Of a DNA stretch of 64,000 bases, positions 33,516-44,814 are shown in pieces. Within the stretch, counting starts at the first letter, position 1. Every line of letters begins with the position of its first letter. The stretch is from assembly GCA_030068075.1 (NCBI GenBank), contig CM057837.1, positions 19,623,691 to 19,687,690 of the forward strand. Direction: 5' to 3'. A program made the translations under genes and the position numbers. The notes beneath the pieces were generated by a model. That model saw nothing but the letters and a program-made list of their open reading frames with translations. It was not told the DNA's origin and searched no databases. The DNA is from Paguma larvata. Lineage: Eukaryota; Chordata; Mammalia; Carnivora; Viverridae.

Positions 33516-33657
33516 CAGAGACAGACAGAATTGGAAGCAGGCTCCAGGCTCTGAGCTCTTAGCACAGAGCCTGATGCGGGGCTGGAACTCACAAGCTGTA
33601 AGGTCATGGCCTGACCTGAAGTCAGATGCTTAACCAACTGAGCCACCCAGGCGCCCC
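33417..33657 (-). mobile_element. Feliform SINE with an AGAGAC microsatellite
   Basis: At about 33,490-33,530 the GA-rich segment has expanded to repeated AGAGAC units. Duplication GATTACCGTGTTCTA (left) / GATTGCTGTGTTCTTA (right, from 33,660) marks the insertion. Confidence 0.95.
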
Positions 33658-33859
33658 TCGATTGCTGTGTTCTTAAAAGCCTCTGGAAGCCTCTGCTTCA
33701 ACCTTTCTGTCTCTTCTCCTTGACCCCCAAACGCAGAGCAGCTTGATGGGGGGAGTGTTCTGTGTTTGAATCCCATCAGTGGATTCGCAGGGTATCTTCT
33801 GAAATAAACAGAACCACCACCCTCCCTAAAAGAATGTTGGTGTTTCCATGAAGACAATT

Positions 33860-34460
33860 TTTAAAATCTCACTATATAAATAAGTACAGATATCTACACT
33901 TTAAAATTACTTATAATAAAGTACATTTTTTTGTAACATACATGAAAATTCAACCTCAGGTTGATAACAAATTAATATTTTTTCTAGAATTAAAATAATG
34001 GATTGAGAAGATTCCATGAGAAAGTGCAGTAGTGCATGGGATGATCCTATTATCTTCATTAAATATTTCCTGAGAAAGCGATAATTACTGTAGTCAAATC
34101 GTCAAAGCCGAAATGAGCCGCGAGACAAATATTGTAGTTAAACCCTGTAGTTCCTCCGGTGTAGACATTTGCCTACAAAATATAGGTTTCTTAGTTCTTC
34201 TAATTAACAGAGAAGTTCTTTTCTTAGGTGTGATAGGAATATGATCCGTTACCAGGGTATACCACGTAAGAAAACTCTCAAGTGGTAGGTATAAACTATT
34301 TATGGTCATGTTATATCATTTTCTAAAAGGGAATTAGAGACATACTTCAGAAAACCAGCAGCTGCATAATTTGCAGTTAAGACGTGCCACCCTGGAGTAT
34401 TTGTAAGCCTACTTATTAGCATATATGCCAGAGACATTTGCATATTATAATTTTTAATTG
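33860..34460. promoter_or_regulatory. AT-rich unique block, candidate conserved regulatory element
   Basis: About 600 bp has no recognised repeat although SINEs flank it on both sides. It is AT-rich and dense in TAAT/ATTA cores. It contains an exact POU octamer ATTTGCAT (34,436-34,443), followed closely by ATTATAATTTTTAATTGG. This composition is common in developmental enhancers. The claim is inference from motif content only. Confidence 0.3.
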
Positions 34461-35080
34461 GTTTGGTGATTCCACATGGAAACCTCTAGTTGAAAACTTT
34501 CACGGGAAATTCTACTTCCCGTTCGTCGAGATGGAAAAAAATGCCCACAGGTGCCTTCCGAGACCGGCTTGCAGGAGAGAAGAATAACCTGTGTCACCTT
34601 TTCCTGCAAAGGTGGGACTTTTTCTGCTAGAACATGCATTCCCCTCCCTGCCAATGGAGCGACCTCGGACATGTGGCACCTCACTGATGTCACCACCTTC
34701 TTGGTGTTTCTTTGTCCTCTGCTCCTCTGACCTCAGAGGCTCCAGGCCAGGACCAGCTATGTAATTTGTGGGGCTCCTTGTTGGAAAACGAGGGATGGTC
34801 AGAGGGGTATGGCAGCTCCTGCCTGCAAGCTCAAGGTTCTGGGCGCGGGGCTCTGCATGGATGCCTGAGTCACACTCCTCCCCCGTGAAGTCAGAACAGT
34901 TCATGCCCCGTTTTGGCTCTCTCTGCCCTGTCAACGCGTCCAGACTTGCCAGACCTATTTTACTTAAAAAAATCTTCTGTGTCAGTGGGGAAACAAAATT
35001 TGTCTCCTCTTCTGGCCATGGAAACAGTCCCCCTCAAGCTTTCCGGGAATCGAGAAATCAGGAGTGGCTTTCCTTGTATT
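34461..35080. other. Unique sequence
   Basis: A 140-codon minus frame (34,512-34,934) and a 119-codon + frame (34,768-35,127) overlap on opposite strands, and neither is recognised. No repeat is seen. Confidence 0.4.
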
Positions 35081-35095
35081 TGCTTCTGTTTTTTT

Positions 35096-35311
35096 TTTTC
35101 ATTTTTTTAATGTTTATTTATTTTTGAGAGACATAGAGATAGAGTGTGAGCAGGGGAAGGGCAGAGAGAGAGGGAGGCACAGAATCTGAAGCAGGCTCCA
35201 GGCTCTGAGCCATCAGCACAGAGCCCGAAGCGGGCCTTGAACTCACAGACTGTGAGATCATGACCTGAGCCGAAGTCGGACGCTCAACCGACTAAGCCGC
35301 CCAGGCGCCCC
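35096..35311 (-). mobile_element. Feliform SINE with exact duplication
   Basis: TGCTTCTGTTTTTT occurs at 35,081 and 35,312. The body has GAGCCATCAGCACAGAGCCC. Confidence 0.96.
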
Positions 35312-35326
35312 TGCTTCTGTTTTTTA

Positions 35327-35639
35327 ACATTGCTGCTAATTAAATATTCAAACAATATTTCTTTCTTCTTTGGGCATTTTTGCAGTTCACAGCCACAAAC
35401 CCTTATTTTGCCTTGTTCTGTTATTCCGCGTGAATTGGATTATTACTCTCTCACAAAGTTTTGAGTTTCGAGTTGTGGTCACCAGCAGAGCAAATCTATC
35501 TAGATGATTCCAAAGAGAAACCTCAAGTCGAAGAAAAGATTTCTGAACACTTCAAGAGGATGAAAACCATCAGAAGGCAAGCAGGTTGCTTTCAAAGGAG
35601 GTATTGAATCCAGTCCTGGGGAATTTATTTTAACAAATG
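35327..35639. other. Unique sequence
   Basis: Nothing is recognised. It is moderately AT-rich with no long frame. Confidence 0.4.
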
Positions 35640-36850
35640 GATTTATCACAGCCAATAAGTATCGTGTGCTACTGTGGATAGATGCCGTGTGGCATTCTTC
35701 GGTGAGCGAGACACAGCCTGCTCTCTAAAGGAATTTGTGATCTAGCAGAGAGGATGGGTGCGTAAGCCCATGTGTCTACTAAAGGCAGCAGAAAAGCAGG
35801 CATCCGAGAAAGCTTCCTGGTAGGTGGATTGTCGCTGGAGCTCAAGTGATTTTGCCGAGTAGAGATGGGAGGTGGGGAAGGTGCTCCAGGAAGGAGAGCC
35901 AGTGTGAGCAAAGGCCCGGGGCGGAGAAGGCCCAGGCCATGCTTGGGGAGCAGCAGTATCCTGGTTATGGGGGGGCATATGCAGTACAAATGAGGCAGGA
36001 CTGGGAAACAAAGCTGCCGGCGTTGGCCAGGACGAAGCCAGAAAGAGACTCAAATGTCACACTGAGGGGATTCAACGCTATGGAAAGCAATGTGAGAGGT
36101 GGCCTCCGGAGCTGGAGCCTTTTACATTTGGGGAGGCATGCTGCAACTTAGGGAGACCCCTGGGCACTTGTGCTACGAAGGAGAGAGGCAAGGTTCCCCC
36201 GGGGCAGGGGGAAGGCTTGTGTCCAGCAGAAACGCAGTAATGACTTAAGAGAAGGTGGCAGCAGAAAGAATGGAGAGAGTTTATAGGGGCTGGTAGGGGA
36301 ACAGAAGGGAGTGTTCAAAGATGACGCCCGAGGTTTCCAGTCTGGGGGGCCGGAATCACGTTGGCACAGCTGGTTGAGTTACAGGAGTTTGAAGTAGGAG
36401 GCGAAGATTTTGTTGGGTCTGGAGCGAACATGACGGTCTACTGGGACATTAAGGAGAGGATATCCCGTGGACAGTGACAATGTGGGCCGGGAACCTGGGA
36501 GAGGGGGGCTCTGGAGTCACTGGGAGGGGTCAGCTGCACCCAGGAGGGTGAAAAAAGTGAAGGAAAGAGGGCGTGGACAGATGGGAAAGACTTGGGTCGA
36601 GAAATGGATCATCACTAGGAGACACAGGGCTGGGGGAGATGGAGAGAAAACCCTCTGCTTGGAAGACCACACAGTCACAGTAGGAGGAAGTATTTTCTGC
36701 TCTGGGAAGTCTGTAAGTGCTTCCGTGGCTTGGAGCTAGGAGAAAAGAACATACGTGTGTGAGCAGGAGATCCATGGTGGGGTGGGAAGCACTCGTGCCG
36801 GGGAGAAGGCCATGTCTATTTGAGTGGCCACTTGAATAAACGCTCTTGTC
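35640..36850 (-). repeat. Long L2 LINE remnant, antisense
   Basis: The 3' side (35,640-35,760) has the 'ataagtatcgtgtgctactg...gaatttgtgatctagcagagag' pattern. The middle has CCAGGAAGGAGAGCCAGTGT GAGCAAAGGCCCGGGGCGG. Then 'ttacatttggggaggcatgc' and, at 36,320 on, AAAGATGACGCCCGAGGTTT follow. This is the antisense L2 order, extending well beyond the usual 3' end. Frames of about 100 codons here are repeat artefacts. Confidence 0.7.
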
Positions 36851-37077
36851 TTTGCCATACACGTGCCACAGATGTCATCTCCTGGAGATGTGGGTTAAAT
36901 TAACGTGTGCTAAGATGATAAGGCTTTGCAGCATGCGGTTCTGTCCAACCAATAGGCCTACCCGGTGACGCCGTCAGCCCCAGGTGGAGTAGAAGGCCAG
37001 CATCATCCAGAGGGAAGTTGGGCATTGCATTCTGCTTGGAGACTGGACACATTTCCTTAACCCAGTTTACCTTCTTA

Positions 37078-37520
37078 ATATTTATTTTTTTTAATGTTTA
37101 TTTATTTTATTCTGAGAGAGAGAGAGTGAGTGAGCAGGGGAGGGGCAGAGAGAGAGGGACAGAGGGAATCCCATGCAGGCTCTACACCATAAGAAGAGAG
37201 CCCCGTGCGGGGCTCGAACTCAGGAACCTTGAGATCATGACCTGAGCTGAAATCAAGAGTTGGACACTTGGGGCACCTGGGTGGCTCAGTCGGTTAAGCT
37301 TCTGACTTCAGCTCACGTCATGATCTCGCAGCTTGTGAGTTCGAGCCCTGCGTCGGGTTCTGTGCTGACAGCTCAGAGCCTGGGGCCTGCTTCAGATTCT
37401 GTGTCTTCCTCTCCCTGTCCCTCCCCCACTCGTACTCTGTCTCTCTCTCAGAAATAAATAAACATTAAAATAATTAAGAAACAGTTGGACGCTTAACCAG
37501 CCGAGCCACCCGGGGTCCCC
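37078..37520 (-). mobile_element. Older carnivore SINE split by an opposite-strand SINE
   Basis: The outer element occupies 37,078-37,269 and 37,495-37,520 (head GCCGAGCCACCCGGGGTCCC). Outer duplication AGTTTACCTTCTT (37,064-37,076) / GTTTTACCTTCTT (37,521-37,533). Confidence 0.94.
37270..37482 (+). mobile_element. Young feliform SINE nested in an older one, intact Pol III boxes
   Basis: A-box TGGCTCAGTCGG (37,282-37,293) and B-box GTTCGAGCCC (37,339-37,348) are intact. Inner duplication AGTTGGACACTT / AGTTGGACGCTT. With the outer left arm it forms an inverted repeat of nearly 190 bp with no spacer. Confidence 0.96.
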
Positions 37521-37617
37521 GTTTTACCTTCTTTTTTGCCCCGATGCCTCATGTCTTTATAACTACTGCCTTAGCATCTAAATGTCTTGGAAGCTGATTT
37601 ATGTTCATAGGTCTTCC

Positions 37618-37762
37618 ACATGTTATTTATTCATCCTCACTATGATGTATGAAGAGATCAGGGCAGTTACTGTTTCTACTGGTCTGACCAGTAGCCTGAA
37701 CCTGGGACATCGGGTGATTGACCACAGTCACACGGGGACTGAGCTGGGGCCAGGAGTGGACT
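37618..37762 (-). repeat. MIR-like fragment, antisense
   Basis: 'ttattcatcctcactatgatgtatgaag' and 'accacagtcacacggggactgagctgggg' fit the antisense MIR positions ('taatcctcacaacaacc', 'aaggtcacacagc'). Confidence 0.5.
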
Positions 37763-39886
37763 TTTTTGATATAATTCTCTTTCTGTAACATGAGTCGTGG
37801 GATTAGATCTTCCTGCCAGGCACTTGACATCTTTCTGGTGCGGGTTTGAGACCCGCAGAGTCCCGGCCTTCAGGCTGAGGTGAGGATTTGGGATCAGTCC
37901 TGCCGCAGCCAGGCTGAGTATGGTCTCTTACTAATCACTCTGAAGAGCGGGACTTTTGTTTTCTCAGATGTTACGCTCACAACGGTGTTGGGCAGGTTTT
38001 GTGACTGCGTACGCGATTGTACTCACATATAGGGTCACGCAAATGGACCACCCAGTGCAAGAAGTGCCCACAAATAAGGGGAAGACAGAGCAGAGGGAGG
38101 TTGGGAGGAAGGAGGTAAATTGTGCCAAACGTGTACTTAGCATTACAACGGGGGCAGTGCCACAAGCCGAGTAAATCCAATTTATTTTTCTGATAAATGG
38201 CTGCTACTGTTGTCATTGTGCGACATCAGGTTCCCTTCGTGCCTCCGTTCCTTTCGTAAGGAATCCATTAGTCTTGCATGAATCTTCAATTATCCCGCTA
38301 CACAGTCTGCGGGAAGCAAAGTTATTTCAGCTGATGGAAAATCTCCTTTTTACTCTCCTAACTATTTAGACAGGGATCAGACCCTAGAACACTAATTATC
38401 TTTTCTCGCATCACATAAAATATTTAAGAAAAATTTATGTGGATTTTCTGTACCATCGGCACGTCGATGGCTGTGTGCGGTATCCGTCCGTATCCACTCA
38501 GTCATTCCAAAAACTTCTGTAGGGCGCCTACGATGTGCCAGGAACCTGGATAAATCCTGGATACATTGGCCCATCTGGCGAGGGGCACAACTACCTTGTT
38601 GAAGAGATTGGACACGGTTAGGGCGATCAGCCCCAGCAAGCAGAGTGTTACTAATAATACCACTGCCAAGTTGCTTTTACTGATGATAATCCTACTGAAG
38701 AGCTTGGACTTTTTAAATTTTTAATTAAAAATGTTTTTAAAGTAATTACAAAGCTGTGCAGAAGTTGCAAGTGGAATACAAAGAACATTGGTTTCCTGGA
38801 CCGTTTGAGAATAAATTGTTGAGTTGATGTTCATCTTCCTTGAATATTTCAGGGGTTCTTCATAGAGAAGGCAGCATTGACATATCTTAAAATAATGAAA
38901 ACACTTTGGGAATCGGGAGGGGGCAAAAGGGAATCCCTGAGAAAGGGTTTAGTTTGGACAGAGCCGAGTACTTGGAAAATCACGAAGCACAAACAAAAGA
39001 CAGTAAAATCACGAAAAGCAAGATCAGATCTTGTGTCACAAGATTCTTGGTTGGAAGTAACGAAGTCCAACATCAGTCAGCTAAGGATAAAAGAGACCTA
39101 TTGTTTCACTTAAGGGAAAAGTCGGGGTACCTTTAGACATAGCTCAAAAAATTGTCCCAACCCTCTTTCTATGTGTCTTGTCATTTGGCTTCACTTCTAG
39201 GGTTCATCCCAGACAGGCTTTCTTTTCGTGATTACAGAAGAGCCACAACATCTCCAGACCTCACGTCGTGCAGCGGAAAATAGTGTGTCTTTCCTAGGAT
39301 GCCCCGAAGAAGCCTCCCTGCATCTCATTGCCTCTGGCCGGTCATGTGCATATCCTCGAACCACCCAATGTGTCAGAGGGAAGGTGACTTACGCACCGAT
39401 GGCCTTGGATCTTGTTCTTGTGCTTCACCACTGAAGCTTATCCTCCAGGAGGAGACCAGGTCTCGTCCAACAGCAAGGAGCCAGAGCTTGGTGGAGGCGG
39501 TTTCCCAGAGGGAAGTAAAGGTGTGGCTGGAAAGGAGACTAGAATAGATGTTGGGAGGTCATGTCACAAAGCCCGATTGTGTATAACAGAATATTCTCGC
39601 TCAGGACACTGAATGTCCCGAGGTCAGCTTCGACGTCTGTTCAGAGTGGTGTTGGTGGTGATGATGATAATGAAGATGATGATGATTTCCTGTGCTAGAC
39701 ATTGTCCCGTGCCCTTTACTCACGCACAACTAATTTTTTATATGTGCCCAGCACAGTGCTGGGCCTGCACTGGCCACTCAGTAAAATCCCCTGATTTCAC
39801 CAGTATTTGAAGATGGTCAAAGACACAACCCCAAGGGCAGAGTGGCCATTGGGTGTACAGGGAATCATTCCTGGAGTGTATTGTAT
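37763..39886. other. Mostly unique sequence with weak ancient-repeat patches
   Basis: 38,510-38,600 ('agggcgcctacgatgtgccagg') is L2/MIR-like. 38,700-38,840 ('aagctgtgcagaagttgcaagtggaatacaaagaac') recalls an old interspersed repeat I cannot name. 39,655-39,690 is a GATGAT repeat, and 39,745-39,790 has a 'cccagcacagtgctgggcctgc' palindrome. No exon is recognised. Confidence 0.35.
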
Positions 39887-40086
39887 TTTTTTTAATTTTT
39901 AATTTTTTGAGAGAGAGAGGGAGAGAAAGAGAATGAAGAGGGGAGGGGCAGAGAGGGCAAGAGAGAATCCTAAGCAGGCTGGACACTTGCTCAGAGCTGG
40001 AAGTGGGGCTCCATCTCTCGACCATACCATCATGACCTTAGCCAAAATTGAGTCATTCACTTAACTGAGCTACTCAGGAGCCCCCC
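39887..40086 (-). mobile_element. Carnivore SINE, old and diverged
   Basis: GA-rich body and 'cttaactgagctactcaggagcccccc' at the head. Many substitutions and deletions in the middle indicate an early copy. Confidence 0.82.
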
Positions 40087-40217
40087 TCTCCCATTGTTTA
40101 AAATGTTTGTAGCTCAGTTACTGGCAGCCCTTGGCCATGATCCCTTGTATAATTCAGGATGCAGGGGATTTGGATAAATCCTGTAGGACAGGACTGTTCA
40201 ATGAATAGTTGCTTACT

Positions 40218-40420
40218 TGGGCTCCTGGGAGGCTCATAAGCATCTGCCTCTTGATTTCTGATTCAGGTCATGAGATCATGGTTCATGAGATCGAGCCCCA
40301 CATCGGGCTCTGAGCTGAGAGTGCGGAGCCTGCTTGGGATTCTCTCTCTCCCTCTCTTTCTCTGCCCCTCACTCACTCACACTCGCTCTCTCTCAAAATA
40401 AATATATATATGTTTTTAAA
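40218..40420 (+). mobile_element. Carnivore SINE, sense, older
   Basis: Starts GGGCTCCTGGGAGGCTCATA with the A-box damaged. 'gatcgagccccacatcgggctc' is retained. The tail runs into ATATATATG. Confidence 0.88.
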
Positions 40421-40788
40421 AGTAGCTGACTGAGTAGAAATTGGGATTATTAACTTTGATGACCTTAGTTGATAATTCCAAAGATAAACTTATTAGTTAC
40501 CTTCTTGGTAGTAACTGGGAGTAAAATGATATTATTTCAGACTAGATGCTTAGGAGAAGCATGAGAGTGAGAAGAAGGGGCTGCTAGCTAATTTGATATG
40601 GTTTATAGCAGGAGATTAGTAGACAGAAGCTGTAAACGAGGAGGAATTCAAAATTATGTAACGATATTGGTATAAAGGTAACTACATTTACAAAAATACA
40701 AACCTTCCCAATTTCCAAAAGATAAGCAATAGAAAGATAAAAAAAAAACAGAGACCACATACTGAAAGACCATTATATTTATAAATAT

Positions 40789-40791
40789 GTG

Positions 40792-40825
<34 letters not shown>

Positions 40826-40836
40826 CACACACACAC
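40789..40836. repeat. (TA)n/(CA)n microsatellite
   Basis: GTATATATATATATATACAT, more TA units, then (AC)n. Confidence 0.95.
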
Positions 40837-41289
40837 ATTTAAATATATGTGTCTATGTGTATGTAAGGGTGTATATACACGTGGGTAAGTATACAAATAC
40901 ACAGTATGAAGATGAGGCAAAATATGTTGATTATAATGCAAATGGGCTTAGCCTAGTAAAAGAAGGATTTATAGTTTTTATAGTTTTGGCTGCCAAAGGA
41001 GAATCTAACACTATGCTCCTCTGAGAGGCACTCCTAAAATAAAAAAGAGGGAGAGATCTAGGGAGGTTAACAACTAAAGAGTGACAAAGGTTTAGTGTGC
41101 AAAATCGTGACTAAGTAAAATAGATAAAAATGCAAGAAAGAAACTTTGGCGTCTGGCAAGGTATCATTCAGATCAGAAAGCATTAGAAGAGACCGAGAAG
41201 ACTGTGTTTGAGGTCAAGGCTGCAGGTCACATGAAGATACTACAATCACTAGTATTTAGGCCTCAAATAACACAGCAGCCATCTTTAAA

Positions 41290-41474
41290 ATTTTTTTTTT
41301 TAAGTTTATTTACTTATTGAGAGAAGCAGAGAGAGAGAGGGAGAGAGAATCCCAAGCAGGCTCCACACTGTCAGTGCAGAGCCCACCGTGGGGCTTGGTG
41401 TCATGAACTGCGAGATTATGACAGCCACAATCAAGAGTTGGATGCTTAACTGACTGAGCCAATCAGGCACTGCA
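41290..41474 (-). mobile_element. Carnivore SINE, older type, in L1 ORF2
   Basis: GAATCCCAAGCAGGCTCCAC and 'aactgactgagccaatcaggc'. The flanks AGCAGCCATCTT and AGCAACAATCTT are a worn duplication. Confidence 0.9.
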
Positions 41475-41685
41475 TAGCAACAATCTTATAATGTAGAATC
41501 TATGAAAGATTGCAAGAGAAGTCATCAAAGATGTTAATGTTAGACTTAACACACTTCTGTCAATTGAAGGTATTCAAAAACTTAGACTATAGAAGATCCA
41601 ATCAGCTTGATCAATGACATAAATCTTATGTATGATCTAAAGAACAAGGTAAGAGAAGACACTTTCCTTTAAAGTACACATGGAA

Positions 41686-41890
41686 GGCGTGCCAGAGTGG
41701 CTTAATTGGTTGGGCATCTGACTTCAGCTCAGTTCATGATTTCACAGTTCCTGAGTTCAAGCCCCACGTCGGGCTCTGTGCTGACAGCTCGGAGCCTGGA
41801 GCCTGCTTGGGATTCTGTGTCTCCCTCTCTCTCTGCCTCTATGCTGCTCACGCTCTGTCTCTCTCTCTCTCAAGAATAAACATTAAAAAA
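41686..41890 (+). mobile_element. Feliform SINE, sense, in L1 ORF2
   Basis: The head is altered to GGCGTGCCAGAGTGGCTTAA, but the body has GTGCTGACAGCTCGGAGCCT. The tail is a doubled AAACATTAAAA. The host L1 text continues across it. Confidence 0.93.
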
Positions 41891-42049
41891 CATTAAAAAA
41901 ATAGACATGAAAATTAAGAAAATTGACTCTTATCCCACAAAGAAGTCTCAATGCATTTAGAGGAATAGAAATAATGCAAGATTCTCTGACCTCAAAAAGC
42001 CAGAAATTGACAACATTAACAAAACAAAATGTCCTTCCAAGATAAACAC

Positions 42050-42255
42050 TGGCAAGAAAAGCTAAAATCAACAAGTGAGACTGCACTCAACTAAAGACTT
42101 TCTGCATGGCAAAGGAAGTAAATTGAAACGGCAGCCTCCAGAATGGGAGAAGATACTTGTAAACAATATTATCTGATGATGGGTTAATAAGCAAAATAAC
42201 CGAAACAACATCAACAAAAACCCCAGCAAGAGCACCAAAACAACGATCAAAAAGT
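42050..42255 (+). mobile_element. Second L1 3'-ORF2 segment lodged in the endonuclease-RT linker
   Basis: AAGACTTTCTGCATGGCAAA ... CCAGAATGGGAGAAGATACT and 'gatgatgggttaataagcaaaata' belong near the ORF2 C-terminus. Here they lie between endonuclease text (to about 42,040) and linker text (from about 42,258). It is either a short nested L1 insertion or a rearrangement. Confidence 0.6.
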
Positions 42256-42420
42256 CCTCTGTTAAACAACTTTTAGGTCAAAGGGAAAATGCAAAATGAA
42301 ATTGCAGAAGTTCTTAAAGGTAAGTACAGGTACAATTATGACCTATCAGAATCTAAGGGATATAGCGAAAATAGTTAACCAGTGGAAACTTGTAGCATTA
42401 AGTCTATATGGCAATAATAA

Positions 42421-42648
42421 TTTACAAAATCTTTTATTAAAAAATGTTTGTTTATTGAGATAGAGAATGCATGCACACATGCACACACAAGTAGGGGAGG
42501 GGCAGAGGGAGAGAGAGAGAAAATCCCCAGCAGATTCCATACTCAGCACAGAGCCCACTGTGGGGCTTGATATCACGACCCTTGGATGATGACCTGAGCT
42601 AAAAATCAAGAGTCAGATGCTTAAGCAACCGAGCCAACCAGGTGCCCC
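42421..42648 (-). mobile_element. Carnivore SINE, older type, in L1 ORF2
   Basis: The duplication ATATGGCAATAA stands at both ends (42,408 region and 42,649 on). The body includes a CACACATGCACACACA patch. Confidence 0.93.
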
Positions 42649-43446
42649 ATATGGCAATAAATAAGCACCAATGCAAAAATCTAGAAAAAGAACACTGTAG
42701 CAAACTAAGAGAGAGGGGAAGGTAGGGTTTGACGAACATAAAGAAGTCAGTACATCAGGAAATAGAAAAGCAGTTGAGATCATGAGGGAATCCAAATGTG
42801 GGTTTCGTTATCAACTTACTAATCAACCACTAATCAACTTAAGGATGGAAAAAGCAGAACTTTACAACGTAGGAGTGACAACTCAAAAGATAAAAAAATC
42901 GAGGATACTTCTTACAACCTGATGGGAATAAATATGAAAACCTAAATAAAATGTGAAAATTTTTTGAAAAATACAACTTCCTGAAATTGAACCTGATAAA
43001 GACACTAAACCTCAACAGACTGATGGCCACAGAAGAGATAGAAAAAGAACTGTCCTCCCCAAGAAGCACCAGGTGTAAGATGTCCCTTGCAAGTTCATAT
43101 GATCCCAACACCCCCTAAGTGTTCTAGGGGGTAAACGATGAAGAAAACCTTGTCAGGTGAGCCCGTTAGTAATCCTCAGATGTGAAAAGATTTCATTGAA
43201 AAATAAAACTTCTGATTAGATCTTGTGTATAAATATTGATGATCAAGTTTTAAAATAAAAGTTATCTGAAAGAACCCAATAAAACATTAAAGGAATGATG
43301 TGTTAAGAACAGAGGAGATAGTTTCAGAATGGAAGGAAGGACCAGTATTGGGAAATATACTGACATGCCCTACTGGTAATAGGTCTAAGGGGCTAAGTCA
43401 TGTAACCATCTCCATAGATACAGAAGAGGCACTGGACAAAACTCAA

Positions 43447-43850
43447 TACCTGTGGTAGCTGGTACAGGTGTCACAACAAAGTATCACAGTCTGGGTATTT
43501 ATCTTCTCATAGTTATGGATGCTGGGAGTCCGAGGTCAAGCTGTTGGCAGAGTGGGTTTCTTCTGAGGCATCTCCCCTTGGCTTGTACATGGTCTCCCTC
43601 TTGCTGCCTCATGTCGTCTCCCCTGTGTGTGCATACACGGCCAGTGCCTCTTGGTGTGTCCCAGTTTCCTCTTCTTCTAAAGAGAACAGTCAGATTGGAT
43701 TAGGACCCACCCTAATAGCTTCATTTCTAACTTAGTCACCCCTTTAAAAGGTTTTTTTCCCCCTAATATAGCCACATTCTGATATATTGAAGTTATGGGT
43801 TCAACATCTGAATTTTGGGGGCCACGCTTCAGTGCATAGTAAGACTTCTT
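43447..43850 (-). mobile_element. MaLR/MLT1-like LTR, antisense, inserted in L1 ORF2
   Basis: Reads 'tgtggtagctggtacaggtgtcacaacaaagtatcacag', GGTTTCTTCTGAGGCATCTC, CAGATTGGATTAGGACCCAC CCTAATAGCTTC and 'ttcaacatctgaattttggggg', the antisense order of an old mammalian LTR. L1 ORF2 sequence resumes after about 43,850. Frames here (83 and 63 codons) are artefacts. Confidence 0.7.
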
Positions 43851-44814
43851 CCTTCATCAACAGTTATCCCTATGGTAACATAGGAACTGATGGATGCTTT
43901 CATCACATGTAAAATATATATGCCTCAGACCAAAGTTAGCTTCCTACTTAATGGGAAAATACTTGGGGATTTGCTGCCAAGGGTTGCAACAAGAAATAAT
44001 GTCCACTGTCTTTACTACTGTCTAATGTGATTAGCCAACGCAGTCAGAGAAAGCAAGGCACTTACAGCATGGATATTAGAAAGGAAGAGAAAAATATGTT
44101 TATTTATAGATAATACGGTTATGTGACAACCCTAAGAACCAATTAGAAGCTGCTGTAAAATAGTAAGAAAATTTAGTAAATTTACAAGTGATAAAACCAC
44201 ACAAACCAGTAGATGTCCCATATATAAACACAAACCAGCTTGAAGGCATAATGGAAGATAAGACCGCACTTACAATGGCAAGAGGGAAAATGAAATTGGT
44301 AGGTGTAAACCTAGTGAGAAATGTCCAAAACCTGTATGGAATACACAAACCCTGTTGGCAGGTACTAAAGGGGCCATGATTTGGAGGGAAAAACTCATTT
44401 TTACCAATCTGTCAATTCCTCTCCCGTCAATTTGTAAGGTGAAGGTAATCTCAGAAAAATCAGCGATTACTTCTTAAATTGGACCTAGACAGGTCATGTA
44501 TGAAGTTTATTTAGAAGAACAAATGAGGAACATTCACTAGAACTGGTGGAAGGTAAGTTACAGGGGTGAGGACCAGAGGTTAAGCACACTATGAAGCTTC
44601 TAGAACTAAAAGACTAAGACATGACATAAAGCTTCTACCCAAAGTAGAGTGGGATTGGCCCCTTCATAGACCAATGGAACAGAGTAGAAAAATCTGGAAG
44701 TAGGCCCACTAATATGAAAAATCGGCGCTTGATAAAGATGGGATCTCAAGCCACAGTCCTTAGTGAGGACTCGTTCATTCTTTGGTCAGAGGAGTTTGCG
44801 ATATCAGGGTGTTT

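Larger units (their letters stand above)
40640..44780 (+). pseudogene. Ancient L1 ORF2 remnant, sense, endonuclease through C-terminal part
   Basis: The sense strand follows old L1 ORF2 in order. The start region is near 40,925 (AATGCAAATGGGCTTAGCCT). The endonuclease part is at 41,150-42,050 (TCCAATCAGCTTGATCAATG). The linker is at 42,260-42,720, the RT entry at 42,950-43,445 (ATAGATACAGAAGAGGCACT), and the remains of the F/YADD region near 44,097-44,120, where the aspartates are lost. The C-terminal half ends with GACCAATGGAACAGAGTAGA near 44,670. Three SINEs, an LTR and a second L1 piece interrupt it. No frame survives. It is a transposon remnant, not a host gene. Confidence 0.78.
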
